The notes under the pieces: generated by a model
Database searches by the model: none
What the model was told of the DNA's origin: nothing
The model's input: only the letters and a program-made list of their open reading frames with translations
Shown: positions 1-5,198 of the stretch, one piece after another
How the letters are laid out: each line of letters opens with the position of its first letter
Numbering within the stretch: position 1 is the stretch's first letter
DNA from: CAYTID01 sp964437735
GTDB lineage: Bacteria; Bacteroidota; Ignavibacteria; UBA10030; BY39
DNA length: 5,198 bases
Direction: 5' to 3'
Assembly: GCA_964437735.1 (NCBI GenBank)
Contig: CAYTID010000121.1
Coordinates: 1-5,198 of the forward strand
Translations under genes and position numbers: made by a program

Positions 1-806
1 TTTATTTGAATTCCCAAAACAAAAGTTCGTTGGCTAAGCGACTTAACGGCGGCAATTTTGAAAGCCGGTTTGTCGGCGGCTCGGTTTCGTTATCAAAGAG
101 GTTGAACCAATATAATTCTTTCAACATTACAAGTAGCTTTCATTATATCAAACATCCTGATAATAACATTCGTGGAGTTGCAGCTTCCGGAAAAAATATC
201 GATCGAGTTTACACTTTTGGCGGCGCGTATCATTATGATTCCCGTGATCTAAAACAATTTCCGCAAAATGGATTTTATTTTGGAACTCTATTTCTGCACA
301 AAGGATTTGGGATTCAAAATGTAGATTATAATATTTTTGCATTTGATTACCGGCATCATGAAAAACTTCTTGGCGAATTAACTACCCGGTGGCGCTTGGC
401 ATTTAGACATACTTTTGGCAGGTTGATTCCATTTTATGATTATTCATATTTGGGTTATGATGAATACGTGCGAGGCCATAGTAATGATTTGAGGGAAGGG
501 CACAATATGGTTTTAACTTCATTCGAAGCTAGTTATCCTATTCTAAAAGAGTGGGATGTAAGCATAAAACTTCCGCTTATTCCTCAAAGCTTAACCTCCG
601 CGAGAGTTGCTATTTTTATTAATGTATTTGCCGATGCCGGAAACGCTTTTAATAATAACAAACGCTTTTTGATCGGAGATTTTTATTCCGGCTACGGAGT
701 GGGAATAACTTTTTTAGTTCTTCCATTTAATGCAGTTAGAGTTGAATACGCAATTGGCGATCACGGAAAAGGAGAGTTTCTGCTTGGAACAGGTTTCGCT
801 TTCTGA
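1..806 (+). CDS. Omp85/BamA-TamA-like outer-membrane beta-barrel protein, C-terminal part (5' end outside window)
   Basis: This is the 3' part of a gene for an outer-membrane beta-barrel; the reading frame is open to the left edge, so the true start and any POTRA domains lie outside. Counting residues from the codon at position 6, alternating aromatic/polar strands run throughout. Omp85-like landmarks follow in order: a YDSRDLKQFPQNG strand-turn (about 76-89, compare DTRD...P..G in BamA/TamA), VRGH (155-158, the position of the loop-6 VRGF/Y motif), an E-x-x-YPI strand (about 174-179), FADAGN (208-213, compare FFDAGN), and a last strand ending in phenylalanine, the usual BAM-recognised beta-signal. 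Family members insert or export proteins or lipids at the outer membrane. Whether this is BamA itself, a TamA-like protein or a surface-antigen paralogue cannot be decided without the N-terminus. It overlaps rsmE by 23 bases. The family is fairly certain, the exact role is not. Confidence 0.82.
   Translation, partial: YLNSQNKSSLAKRLNGGNFESRFVGGSVSLSKRLNQYNSFNITSSFHYIKHPDNNIRGVAASGKNIDRVYTFGGAYHYDSRDLKQFPQNGFYFGTLFLHKGFGIQNVDYNIFAFDYRHHEKLLGELTTRWRLAFRHTFGRLIPFYDYSYLGYDEYVRGHSNDLREGHNMVLTSFEASYPILKEWDVSIKLPLIPQSLTSARVAIFINVFADAGNAFNNNKRFLIGDFYSGYGVGITFLVLPFNAVRVEYAIGDHGKGEFLLGTGFAF
770..776 (+). promoter_or_regulatory. Shine-Dalgarno site for rsmE, inside the upstream gene
   Basis: AGGAGAG lies 7 bases before the TTG at 784, an ideal spacing, and is embedded in the last codons of the Omp85-like gene. 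The in-frame ATG at 730 has no purine-rich sequence before it. This site therefore decides the rsmE start in favour of TTG 784 and suggests the two genes are translated from one transcript. Confidence 0.7.
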
Positions 807-1527
807 TATAGAATTATTTTATTCTAATCTTCTTCCCGAAAACAATACCTTAATTGTAGAAGGTGAAGAATGCCATCATATAAAAGATGTTATGCGCCAT
901 AAAACCGGTGATGAAATTTATATTTCCAACGGCCAAGGGAAAATCTTCAAAACGGAAATTCTGTCAATAAATAAATCAAGAATCACAACACATATTAGAG
1001 AAACATTCACCTTCCAAAACAAATTAGGTGATATTTATTTTTGTGTTCCTCGATTAAAAAGTACCGATCGTTTTGAATTTGCGTTGGAAAAATGTGTTGA
1101 ACTAGGCATAACGAATTTTATTGTTTTTGAATCTGCAAGAAGCATAGCCAAAGGAGAAAAAATAGATCGATGGGAAAAGATACTACTTTCCGCGATGAAA
1201 CAATCTTTGCGTTCATGGCAACCTAAGATTACATATGTAAATTCTCTTGAAAAAATTTTTCAGTTGGACGGCATTAAAATTTTATTTGATCAAAACGCTG
1301 AGGAAGATTTCAATTCATTTCTCAATTCCTCGCCTCACTCGGAGCAAGGCGAAGCGGGTCAATTCTCCATTCGCAATTTATATTTCATTTTTGGACCTGA
1401 AGGAGGATTAACCAAAGAGGAGTTAGCAGAGCAGGGTGCAGAACGAAGTGTGAAATTAAGTGATAACCGTTTGAGATCGGAAACAGCTATCGTAACTGCC
1501 GCGGCTTTAATAAGCCAAACTCATTAA
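784..1527 (+). CDS. rsmE: 16S rRNA (uracil(1498)-N(3))-methyltransferase RsmE
   Basis: RsmE uses S-adenosylmethionine to methylate N3 of U1498 in helix 44 of 16S rRNA in the assembled 30S subunit. With the TTG start the protein is 247 residues, normal for the family. An N-terminal PUA-like beta domain carries the EEcHHikdVmRhktGDEI block (about residues 28-45). The C-terminal SPOUT (trefoil-knot) domain shows FGPEGGLTKEEL (about 203-214) and LRSETA (230-235), the AdoMet-binding knot signatures. TTG 784 is chosen because AGGAGAG precedes it by 7 bases; an in-frame ATG at 730 would give an unusual 18-residue extension without a ribosome site. Many homologues begin just before the ELFYS-like segment, which here is preceded by ATA at 808. 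Residues about 182-198, before the GPEGG motif, look like an extra hydrophilic insert containing a palindrome. The gene overlaps the upstream gene by 23 bases. Confidence 0.93.
   Translation: MEQVSLSDIELFYSNLLPENNTLIVEGEECHHIKDVMRHKTGDEIYISNGQGKIFKTEILSINKSRITTHIRETFTFQNKLGDIYFCVPRLKSTDRFEFALEKCVELGITNFIVFESARSIAKGEKIDRWEKILLSAMKQSLRSWQPKITYVNSLEKIFQLDGIKILFDQNAEEDFNSFLNSSPHSEQGEAGQFSIRNLYFIFGPEGGLTKEELAEQGAERSVKLSDNRLRSETAIVTAAALISQTH
1330..1352 (+). repeat. In-frame imperfect palindrome inside rsmE
   Basis: TCGCCT (1330-1335) is the exact inverse complement of AGGCGA (1347-1352), and around the same centre (1341) CTC/GAG (1338-1340/1342-1344) also match, separated by a 2-base mismatch on each side. 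It encodes a hydrophilic stretch (SPHSEQGE) just before the AdoMet-knot strand. Downstream, GAAGCGGG (1351-1358) recurs exactly in the intergenic hairpin at 1681-1688. It may be a dispersed palindromic element that entered the gene in frame; that origin is inference from this window alone. Confidence 0.4.
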
Positions 1528-1534
1528 TTGATCT

Positions 1535-1559
1535 AGGTTTGAATTTAATAAAATTCCCT
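1535..1559. other. Short AT-rich hairpin after rsmE
   Basis: GAATTT (1541-1546) and AAATTC (1551-1556) form a 6-bp stem with an AATA loop. AGG (1535-1537) and CCT (1557-1559) extend it across a 3-base bulge. It starts 8 bases after the rsmE stop, so it could mark the transcript's 3' end. No T-run follows on the + strand, so it is not a standard Rho-independent terminator. Confidence 0.3.
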
Positions 1560-1665
1560 AAAAGTGCGAAAACAACTCAAAAATCGACAAATAGTATGTT
1601 AGATTGATGATTACAATATAATAAGGTGAGGAGATACCTATAAAGTAAAAATAAAAGCAATAAAG

Positions 1666-1698
1666 ATTTCTCATCCTGCTGAAGCGGGAATTCGAAAT
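1666..1698. repeat. Intergenic imperfect hairpin, REP-like, between convergent rsmE and punA
   Basis: The core stem TCCTGC/GCGGGA (1674-1679/1684-1689, one G-T wobble on the + strand) closes a TGAA loop. An outer stem ATTTC/GAAAT (1666-1670/1694-1698) is separated from it by a 3x4 internal loop. It sits 19 bases beyond the punA stop, so it may act in ending both convergent transcripts. On the - strand it is followed by T-rich sequence. The shape and the shared GAAGCGGG with rsmE suggest a dispersed repeat family. Confidence 0.45.
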
Positions 1699-1716
1699 GA
1701 CAAACAAGAAAATTTA

Positions 1717-2538
1717 TTAAATCATTTCAATAGATTTTTTAACCAGTCTTTCAAAATCTTTTTTTACAAGTTCAGCAGTTTCCATAACCTCGTTATGAGA
1801 AAGTTTTTGCGGAGATAATCCGGCCGCGTAATTTGTAATACAAGAAATTGACGCCACTTTTAATCCATTAATTGAACCGTAAATCGCTTCGTGAACAGTT
1901 GACATGCCAACAGCATCTCCGCCGTATTTGCGAACCATCTGAACTTCGGCGGGAGTTTCGTAACTAGGTCCTTTAGTAAGCCAGTAAACGCCTTCGCGAA
2001 GAACAATTTTTTCTTCAAGCGCCGCCAATCTAATAACATCATTCATTTCTTTTGAAGGAAAATTAATGAATGAATTTCTTTGATCTAAGGAGTTTAGGCC
2101 GAGCAATCCGCTCAATTCTTTCTTTATTGAAAACGCGTTGAATGAATTCGCGAGCATTAAATCACCGGGATGAAAATTCGGATTAACACCGCCGGCTGCG
2201 TTTGTTAGTATCAAATTTTTGCAATTCAATTTTACCGCAAGATGAACAGGCAATACGCATTGCGATAAAGTATAACCTTCGTAAAAATGAATTCTGCCTT
2301 GAACAATCAATAATTTTTTGTTCGCGTAGTTTGAAAAATGCAAATAACCTTGATGCCCTTGAACAGTTGATTTTGGATAATTTGGCAATTCTGTTGTTGG
2401 AATAGATTTCACAGTTTCTATCTTCTCTGCAAAATCACCTAACCCGCTGCCAAGCACAACACAGACTTCAGGTTCAAATGGAATTTGTGTTGCTAATGCT
2501 TCAAAGGTTTCTCGGTATTTCGCGTTTAGATTTACCAT
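1717..2538 (-). CDS. punA: Purine nucleoside phosphorylase (PNP class I, trimeric type)
   Basis: This enzyme splits inosine, guanosine and their deoxy forms with phosphate into the base and (deoxy)ribose-1-phosphate in the cytoplasm. At 273 residues it matches the trimeric, low-molecular-mass PNP class. Visible motifs by alignment with human PNP: phosphate loop GSGLG (30-34, Ser31), VQGHQG with His62, GRIHFYEG (81-88, Arg82/His84/Tyr86), TNAAGG (112-117), Phe160 in NFP (the cross-subunit phenylalanine), GPSYETPAE with Glu194, VGMST with Met212, Asn236 in TNYAAG, and His248. The usual DHIN segment after GDLM is replaced by NSFN (131-134), a departure from the family. The start ATG shares its A with the transporter stop (TAATG), so translation is probably coupled; only a weak GGGA lies upstream. 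It is the last gene of the salvage unit. Function is very likely; exact substrate range is not visible. Confidence 0.95.
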   Translation of the reverse strand: MVNLNAKYRETFEALATQIPFEPEVCVVLGSGLGDFAEKIETVKSIPTTELPNYPKSTVQGHQGYLHFSNYANKKLLIVQGRIHFYEGYTLSQCVLPVHLAVKLNCKNLILTNAAGGVNPNFHPGDLMLANSFNAFSIKKELSGLLGLNSLDQRNSFINFPSKEMNDVIRLAALEEKIVLREGVYWLTKGPSYETPAEVQMVRKYGGDAVGMSTVHEAIYGSINGLKVASISCITNYAAGLSPQKLSHNEVMETAELVKKDFERLVKKSIEMI

Positions 2539-3890
2539 TAGAATAGTATCCCGGCTAATGTGGCTGTCATTAAAGTTGAAATTGTACCGCCGACAACAGC
2601 ACGGATACCTAATTTAGCAAGATCAGTTCTTCTATTAGGCGCGAGGGGAGAGATACCACCAATTTGAATAGCGATGGAACTGAAATTCGCGAATCCGCAC
2701 AATGCGTATGTTGTCATTAATATCGCTTTATCATTGAACAAGGTTTTTGCTTGAATCAAATTTCCCATATCCAAGTAAGCTACAAATTCGTTAAGCACTA
2801 CCTTTGTTCCGATCAAACTTCCGAATGCGTAAGCGTTTTCCCAGGGTACACCGATTCCAAATGCTAAAAATTGAAGTACCGAACCAAACACTAATTGAAG
2901 ACTTAGTGGATGTCCGAACTGTGAAACTAAGTATGTGTTAAAACCAGTTATCGCGCCAACCCATCCTAAGAGATGATTTAACAAAGCAATTAGGGCTATG
3001 AATGCAATTAACATAGCGGCAACATTTAACGCAAGTGATAAACCATCGCTCGCGCCAACAGCGGCGGCCTCAATAAAATTAGAAGCGTTCTTTTCTACGG
3101 CAACTTTAACTTCGCCCTTTGTTTCAGGTTGTTCAGTTTCTGGATACATTATTTTTGAAACTAATAAAGCGGCCGGAGCAGCCATAACAGATGCGCCTAA
3201 TAAGTGAGTAGCAAAAAGCAATTGAGCTTCGTAAATAGGAATATTGTTGGCCTGCGCGAACGCAGTCCCAAGTATTTGAATATATGCGGCCATAACTCCG
3301 CCTGCAATAGTAGCCATGCCTCCAACCATAATGGTAAGCAATTCGCTTTGAGTCATTCCTTTTATGTAAGGTTTTATCATTAACGGCGCTTCGGTTTGTC
3401 CGACAAATATATTCGCGGTACATGATAAAGATTCAGCGCCGCTTGTACCCATTAATCGCGACATAACCCACGCCATGCCCTGAACAATTTTTTGCATCAC
3501 TCCTAAATAATAAAGAAGCGACATCAAACTGGCGAAAAAGATTATTGTAGGTAAAACCTGGAATGCAAAGAATACTCCTAAACTCCCTTCATTACCGGGA
3601 CCCAATCCCAAACTTCCGAAAACAAACTTTGCCCCTTCGGAAGTAAAGTTTAGTATTAATACGAAGAATGTACTGACAAACCTGAAAAATTCTTTAATCC
3701 ATCCAAACGGTGCAAAGAATTGACCAAGCTGATCACCTTTAATTATAAAAATTGCCAGAGTAATTTGAATTGCTAATCCGCTTAGAACAAGCCGCCAGTT
3801 TATTTTCTTTTTATTGTTCGAAATTAAAAAAGCGATTCCGAGCAGGATTATTATTCCGATTATTCCTCTAAATAGTGAAGTGACGTCCAT
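2538..3890 (-). CDS. Concentrative nucleoside transporter, CNT/NupC family
   Basis: This inner-membrane symporter imports nucleosides using a sodium or proton gradient. The 450 residues show the three CNT parts. First is an N-terminal region with hydrophobic helices (about 8-24 and 34-50) around SNNKKKINWR. Next is the gate/first core half, with QVLPTIIFFASLMSLLYYLG (111-130) and the nucleoside-binding segment ESLSCTANIFVGQTEAPLM (153-171; Asn160, Gln165-Thr166-Glu167). Last is a C-terminal half with VPWENA (348-353), NEFVAYL (367-373, Glu368) and GFANFSSIAIQIGG (399-412, Asn402). These correspond to the sugar- and base-contacting residues of the Vibrio cholerae CNT. A charged linker (about 250-268) joins the halves. 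ATG 3890 fits the family N-terminus; upstream there is only weak GGTG. Its stop overlaps the punA start by one base. Coupling ion and base preference cannot be read reliably from the sequence. Confidence 0.95.
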   Translation of the reverse strand: MDVTSLFRGIIGIIILLGIAFLISNNKKKINWRLVLSGLAIQITLAIFIIKGDQLGQFFAPFGWIKEFFRFVSTFFVLILNFTSEGAKFVFGSLGLGPGNEGSLGVFFAFQVLPTIIFFASLMSLLYYLGVMQKIVQGMAWVMSRLMGTSGAESLSCTANIFVGQTEAPLMIKPYIKGMTQSELLTIMVGGMATIAGGVMAAYIQILGTAFAQANNIPIYEAQLLFATHLLGASVMAAPAALLVSKIMYPETEQPETKGEVKVAVEKNASNFIEAAAVGASDGLSLALNVAAMLIAFIALIALLNHLLGWVGAITGFNTYLVSQFGHPLSLQLVFGSVLQFLAFGIGVPWENAYAFGSLIGTKVVLNEFVAYLDMGNLIQAKTLFNDKAILMTTYALCGFANFSSIAIQIGGISPLAPNRRTDLAKLGIRAVVGGTISTLMTATLAGILF

Positions 3891-4018
3891 TTTACACCAG
3901 AATTCATTTTTGAATAATTATAAAAAAGTAATTTTAAAAATTTATCTGCTTATATCTGTTTAATTCAGTTCGATCTGTGTGCTATTACTTATTTGAAGCC
4001 TGATACACGACAATAATT
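3891..4018. other. 128-base gap between tdk and the CNT gene
   Basis: Both flanking genes are on the - strand, but the gap is far wider than the other junctions of this unit. It holds the ATCTG repeat (3944-3982), an A/T-only inverted repeat (3930-3942) and a run of six T on the - strand at 3922-3927. A TATAAT lies at 3922-3917 on the - strand without a matching -35 or TTTG element. CNT-punA may therefore have its own promoter, but none is convincing. Confidence 0.4.
3944..3982. repeat. ATCTG motif repeated at 9-10 base steps
   Basis: On the + strand ATCTG occurs at 3944, 3954 and 3973, with the variant TTCAG at 3964, giving steps of 10, 10 and 9 bases. The bases between are T-rich. The regular spacing near one helical turn makes chance a poor explanation for the whole set. 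No protein-coding reading is apparent. It may belong to a dispersed intergenic repeat family. Confidence 0.5.
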
Positions 4019-4591
4019 TTACTCAGGAATATAGTGGCACTTTCTGCACCGTGCCTCATAACTATCGGCAGCACCAACAAGAACTCTCTCCGTAGATACA
4101 ATTTTGCGCTGCGTCTTATCGGCCGGATTACCGCAGTTTACGCATATTGCTAACGTTTTGGTAATATACTCAGCTATAGATAATAATTGAGGCATCGGTT
4201 CGAATGGTACACCTCTGTAGTCCTGATCCAATCCGGCAACTATAACTCGTTTCCCATCGTTAGCAAGTTGATTGCAGACTTCTAAAATACTGTTATCAAA
4301 AAATTGTGCTTCGTCAATACCGATTACCTGGGCATTTTCAACATAGTCCAGAATTTCTTTAGCATTTTCAACAAGTATAGAAGGCATCGATTGCTCGCTA
4401 TGCGAAACGATATCGCCCATAGAATAACGGTTATCAATTTTCGGTTTGAATATTTTTACGGTCAGCTTTGCAATTTTAGCACGGCGTAACCGGCGTATTA
4501 GTTCTTCTGTTTTGCCGCTGAACATGCACCCGGCTATTACTTCAATCCACCCGGTGTTTTTTGGTGTTGAGTGAGGTTGAAATTCCATCAT
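4019..4591 (-). CDS. tdk: Thymidine kinase, type II (TK1-like)
   Basis: This cytoplasmic enzyme transfers phosphate from ATP to thymidine or deoxyuridine, giving dTMP or dUMP for DNA synthesis. The 190-residue protein is full length for the TK1-like class. It carries a P-loop GCMFSGKT (21-28), a DEAQFF segment (93-98, Asp93 and the expected catalytic base Glu94), and GLDQDYRGVPF (120-130). Cysteine pairs CVNC (150-153) and CRKC (182-185) form the structural zinc site, and YEARC (178-182) lies in the thymidine-binding lasso region. The gene starts with two ATGs (4591 and 4588). The first is preferred because it forms an ATGA overlap with the cdd stop and lies 11 bases from GGAGAGGAG. The overlap indicates coupling to cdd, whose product deoxyuridine is a possible Tdk substrate. 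No residue expected for catalysis is missing. Confidence 0.97.
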   Translation of the reverse strand: MMEFQPHSTPKNTGWIEVIAGCMFSGKTEELIRRLRRAKIAKLTVKIFKPKIDNRYSMGDIVSHSEQSMPSILVENAKEILDYVENAQVIGIDEAQFFDNSILEVCNQLANDGKRVIVAGLDQDYRGVPFEPMPQLLSIAEYITKTLAICVNCGNPADKTQRKIVSTERVLVGAADSYEARCRKCHYIPE

Positions 4592-4989
4592 TTCTTTAAA
4601 AACTCCTCTCCGAATGAATATGGAAGTAGTTCTCTTAATTTCAATTTCTTGCTTTCACCTTTTTTGTTTACAAGAATAACATCAAGATTTCCTCCGCATA
4701 AATCGGATAATACTTGCCGGCAAGCACCGCATGGTGATATATATTCTTCTGTATCAGCTGCAACAGCAATGGCTTTAAATTTTCTTACTCCTTCTAATAT
4801 TGCTGAAAATACTGCTGTTCTTTCAGCGCATATTGTCAAACTGTATGATGAGGTTTCGATATTAGCACCCTGATAAACTTTCCCGTCTTTTGTTAGAAGT
4901 GCTGCTCCTACATGAAAGTTTGAATATGTTGGAAGGGCTTTGGATTTTGCTTCGATTGCTTTCTGAATAAGTTCTTTTCTGTTGTACAT
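4588..4989 (-). CDS. cdd: Cytidine deaminase (homotetrameric type)
   Basis: Cdd hydrolyses cytidine and deoxycytidine to uridine and deoxyuridine plus ammonia in the cytoplasm. At 133 residues it is the short, tetrameric, single-domain form. The zinc site is complete: CAE (Cys54, with catalytic Glu56) and PCGAC (86-90, Cys87 and Cys90), three cysteine ligands as in the Bacillus enzyme. Substrate-contacting YSNFHVGAA (22-30) and GANIETSSYSL (41-51, Asn43 and Glu45) are also present. ATG 4989 is at the family's normal start; no clear Shine-Dalgarno precedes it, only CGGA. It is the first gene of the salvage unit and overlaps tdk by four bases (ATGA). A TAnnTTTG promoter box lies 24 bases upstream, giving a very short predicted leader. 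Nothing is missing or unusual in the protein. Confidence 0.97.
   Translation of the reverse strand: MYNRKELIQKAIEAKSKALPTYSNFHVGAALLTKDGKVYQGANIETSSYSLTICAERTAVFSAILEGVRKFKAIAVAADTEEYISPCGACRQVLSDLCGGNLDVILVNKKGESKKLKLRELLPYSFGEEFLKK
4603..4611 (-). promoter_or_regulatory. Strong Shine-Dalgarno site for tdk within cdd
   Basis: The - strand reads GGAGAGGAG here, ending 11 bases before the first tdk ATG and 14 before the second. The site lies in the last codons of cdd. Together with the ATGA overlap it favours the first ATG and allows both re-initiation and independent loading of ribosomes. Confidence 0.65.
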
Positions 4990-5012
4990 TCCGTATTAGA
5001 TTTTTTTTTATG

Positions 5013-5020
5013 CAAAGATA
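5013..5020 (-). promoter_or_regulatory. Likely -7 promoter box of the cdd-tdk(-CNT-punA) unit
   Basis: The - strand reads TATCTTTG, an exact match to the TAnnTTTG -7 box known for the primary sigma factor of Bacteroidetes. It is followed by an A-run (5009-5001) and the cdd ATG at 4989. Transcription would start near 5006, leaving a leader of roughly 17 bases. The partner TTTG/TTG element about 19-21 bases further upstream is not convincing, so this is a moderate call. Confidence 0.5.
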
Positions 5021-5063
5021 GGTTTTTACTTATTAAAATGGAATTGGAAAGTTATCTTGTACC

Positions 5064-5119
5064 TGATACTGGATGCATGGTACTTGAAACTAAATATTGG
5101 ATACTTGATGCTGGATACT
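5064..5119. repeat. Eight degenerate heptanucleotide tandem units, consensus near GGATACT
   Basis: The + strand divides without gaps into TGATACT, GGATGCA, TGGTACT, TGAAACT, AAATATT, GGATACT, TGATGCT and GGATACT. Two units are identical, most of the others differ from GGATACT at one to three positions, and the fifth (AAATATT) is the most divergent. The array begins about 44 bases upstream of the cdd promoter box and ends before AGTGGTGACG. It resembles in form the heptanucleotide repeats known from cyanobacteria, but the sequence family is not one I can name. Confidence 0.65.
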
Positions 5120-5198
5120 AGTGGTGACGCTACAAAATAAGTCACAGATTCCAAATTTCAGTAATTACTCATTTACTGTATCTCAACCTATTGGCAAT

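Larger units (their letters stand above)
4990..5198. other. Non-coding region upstream of cdd
   Basis: About 209 bases to the right edge without a recognisable gene. It contains the putative cdd promoter box (5013-5020), the seven-base repeat array (5064-5119) and unremarkable AT-rich sequence to the end. The neighbouring gene on the right is not visible. Confidence 0.6.

Noticed and set aside
148..342. Open frame on the - strand within the Omp85-like gene
   Set aside because: No recognisable domain and fully inside a well-supported gene on the other strand; an out-of-frame shadow.
730..783. Upstream ATG 730 as the rsmE start
   Set aside because: No ribosome site precedes it, it would add 18 residues not typical of the family, and a better site (AGGAGAG, 7 bases before TTG 784) exists.
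1503..1516. GGCTT/AAGCC hairpin with a TAAT loop at the end of rsmE
   Set aside because: It lies in the coding sequence before the stop, encodes normal C-terminal residues, and has no T-run after it.
3133..3423. 96-codon open frame inside the transporter gene in another frame
   Set aside because: It is antisense-free but out of frame with the clear CNT protein, has a composition typical of a shifted membrane-protein frame (many R/Y/C), and no ribosome site was seen.
3930..3942. Inverted repeat AATTTT/AAAATT followed on the - strand by six T, as a terminator after tdk
   Set aside because: The stem is only A/T and too weak for a Rho-independent terminator; the surrounding DNA is AT-rich enough for this to occur by chance.
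4571..4873. 100-codon + strand open frame opposite cdd
   Set aside because: It is antisense to a complete cytidine deaminase with all catalytic motifs and shows no domain of its own.
5064..5119. CRISPR-like reading of the repeat array upstream of cdd
   Set aside because: Units are 7 bases, contiguous and degenerate; there are no spacers and no cas genes in the window.
5159..5178. AT-rich inverted repeat CAGTAA/TTACTG containing a 10-base palindrome AGTAATTACT, as a possible operator
   Set aside because: Perfect 10-base palindromes are expected by chance a few times in a window of this size, and no nearby promoter or gene gives it a role.

Overview
The window is AT-rich bacterial DNA with two blocks of genes facing each other. 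I place it in the Bacteroidota/Chlorobiota/Ignavibacteriota (FCB) lineage. The case rests on a TAnnTTTG-type promoter box in front of cdd, an Omp85-family gene next to rsmE, and the general look of the proteins. Clear Shine-Dalgarno sequences before rsmE and tdk fit an Ignavibacteria-like member better than core Bacteroidetes, which mostly lack them. This assignment is inference; no rRNA or other marker gene is present.

Left block, + strand (1-1527): the 3' part of a gene for an outer-membrane beta-barrel of the Omp85/BamA-TamA type, cut by the window edge. It overlaps the start of rsmE, a 16S rRNA m3U1498 methyltransferase, whose best start is a TTG at 784. A 189-base convergent gap (1528-1716) follows, holding a short AT hairpin and a larger imperfect hairpin that looks like a dispersed palindromic repeat.

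Right block, - strand, read from right to left (4989 to 1717): cdd (cytidine deaminase), tdk (type II thymidine kinase), a 128-base gap, a concentrative nucleoside transporter (CNT/NupC family), and punA (purine nucleoside phosphorylase). cdd/tdk overlap as ATGA and CNT/punA overlap as TAATG, both signs of translational coupling. Together they form a nucleoside scavenging unit. The transporter imports nucleosides, PunA releases purine bases plus (deoxy)ribose-1-phosphate, Cdd converts (deoxy)cytidine to (deoxy)uridine, and Tdk traps thymidine/deoxyuridine as the monophosphate. A likely promoter box lies just upstream of cdd. The 128-base gap could hold a second promoter for CNT-punA, but I see no convincing one.

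The non-coding DNA is the unusual part. Upstream of cdd (5064-5119) there are eight degenerate 7-base units close to GGATACT. The tdk-CNT gap has ATCTG-like motifs at 9-10 base steps. rsmE carries an in-frame imperfect palindrome in a region that looks like an insertion, and it shares an 8-base core with the intergenic hairpin. I found no defence system, mobile element, CRISPR array, tRNA or rRNA. The window is mainly housekeeping and salvage genes.
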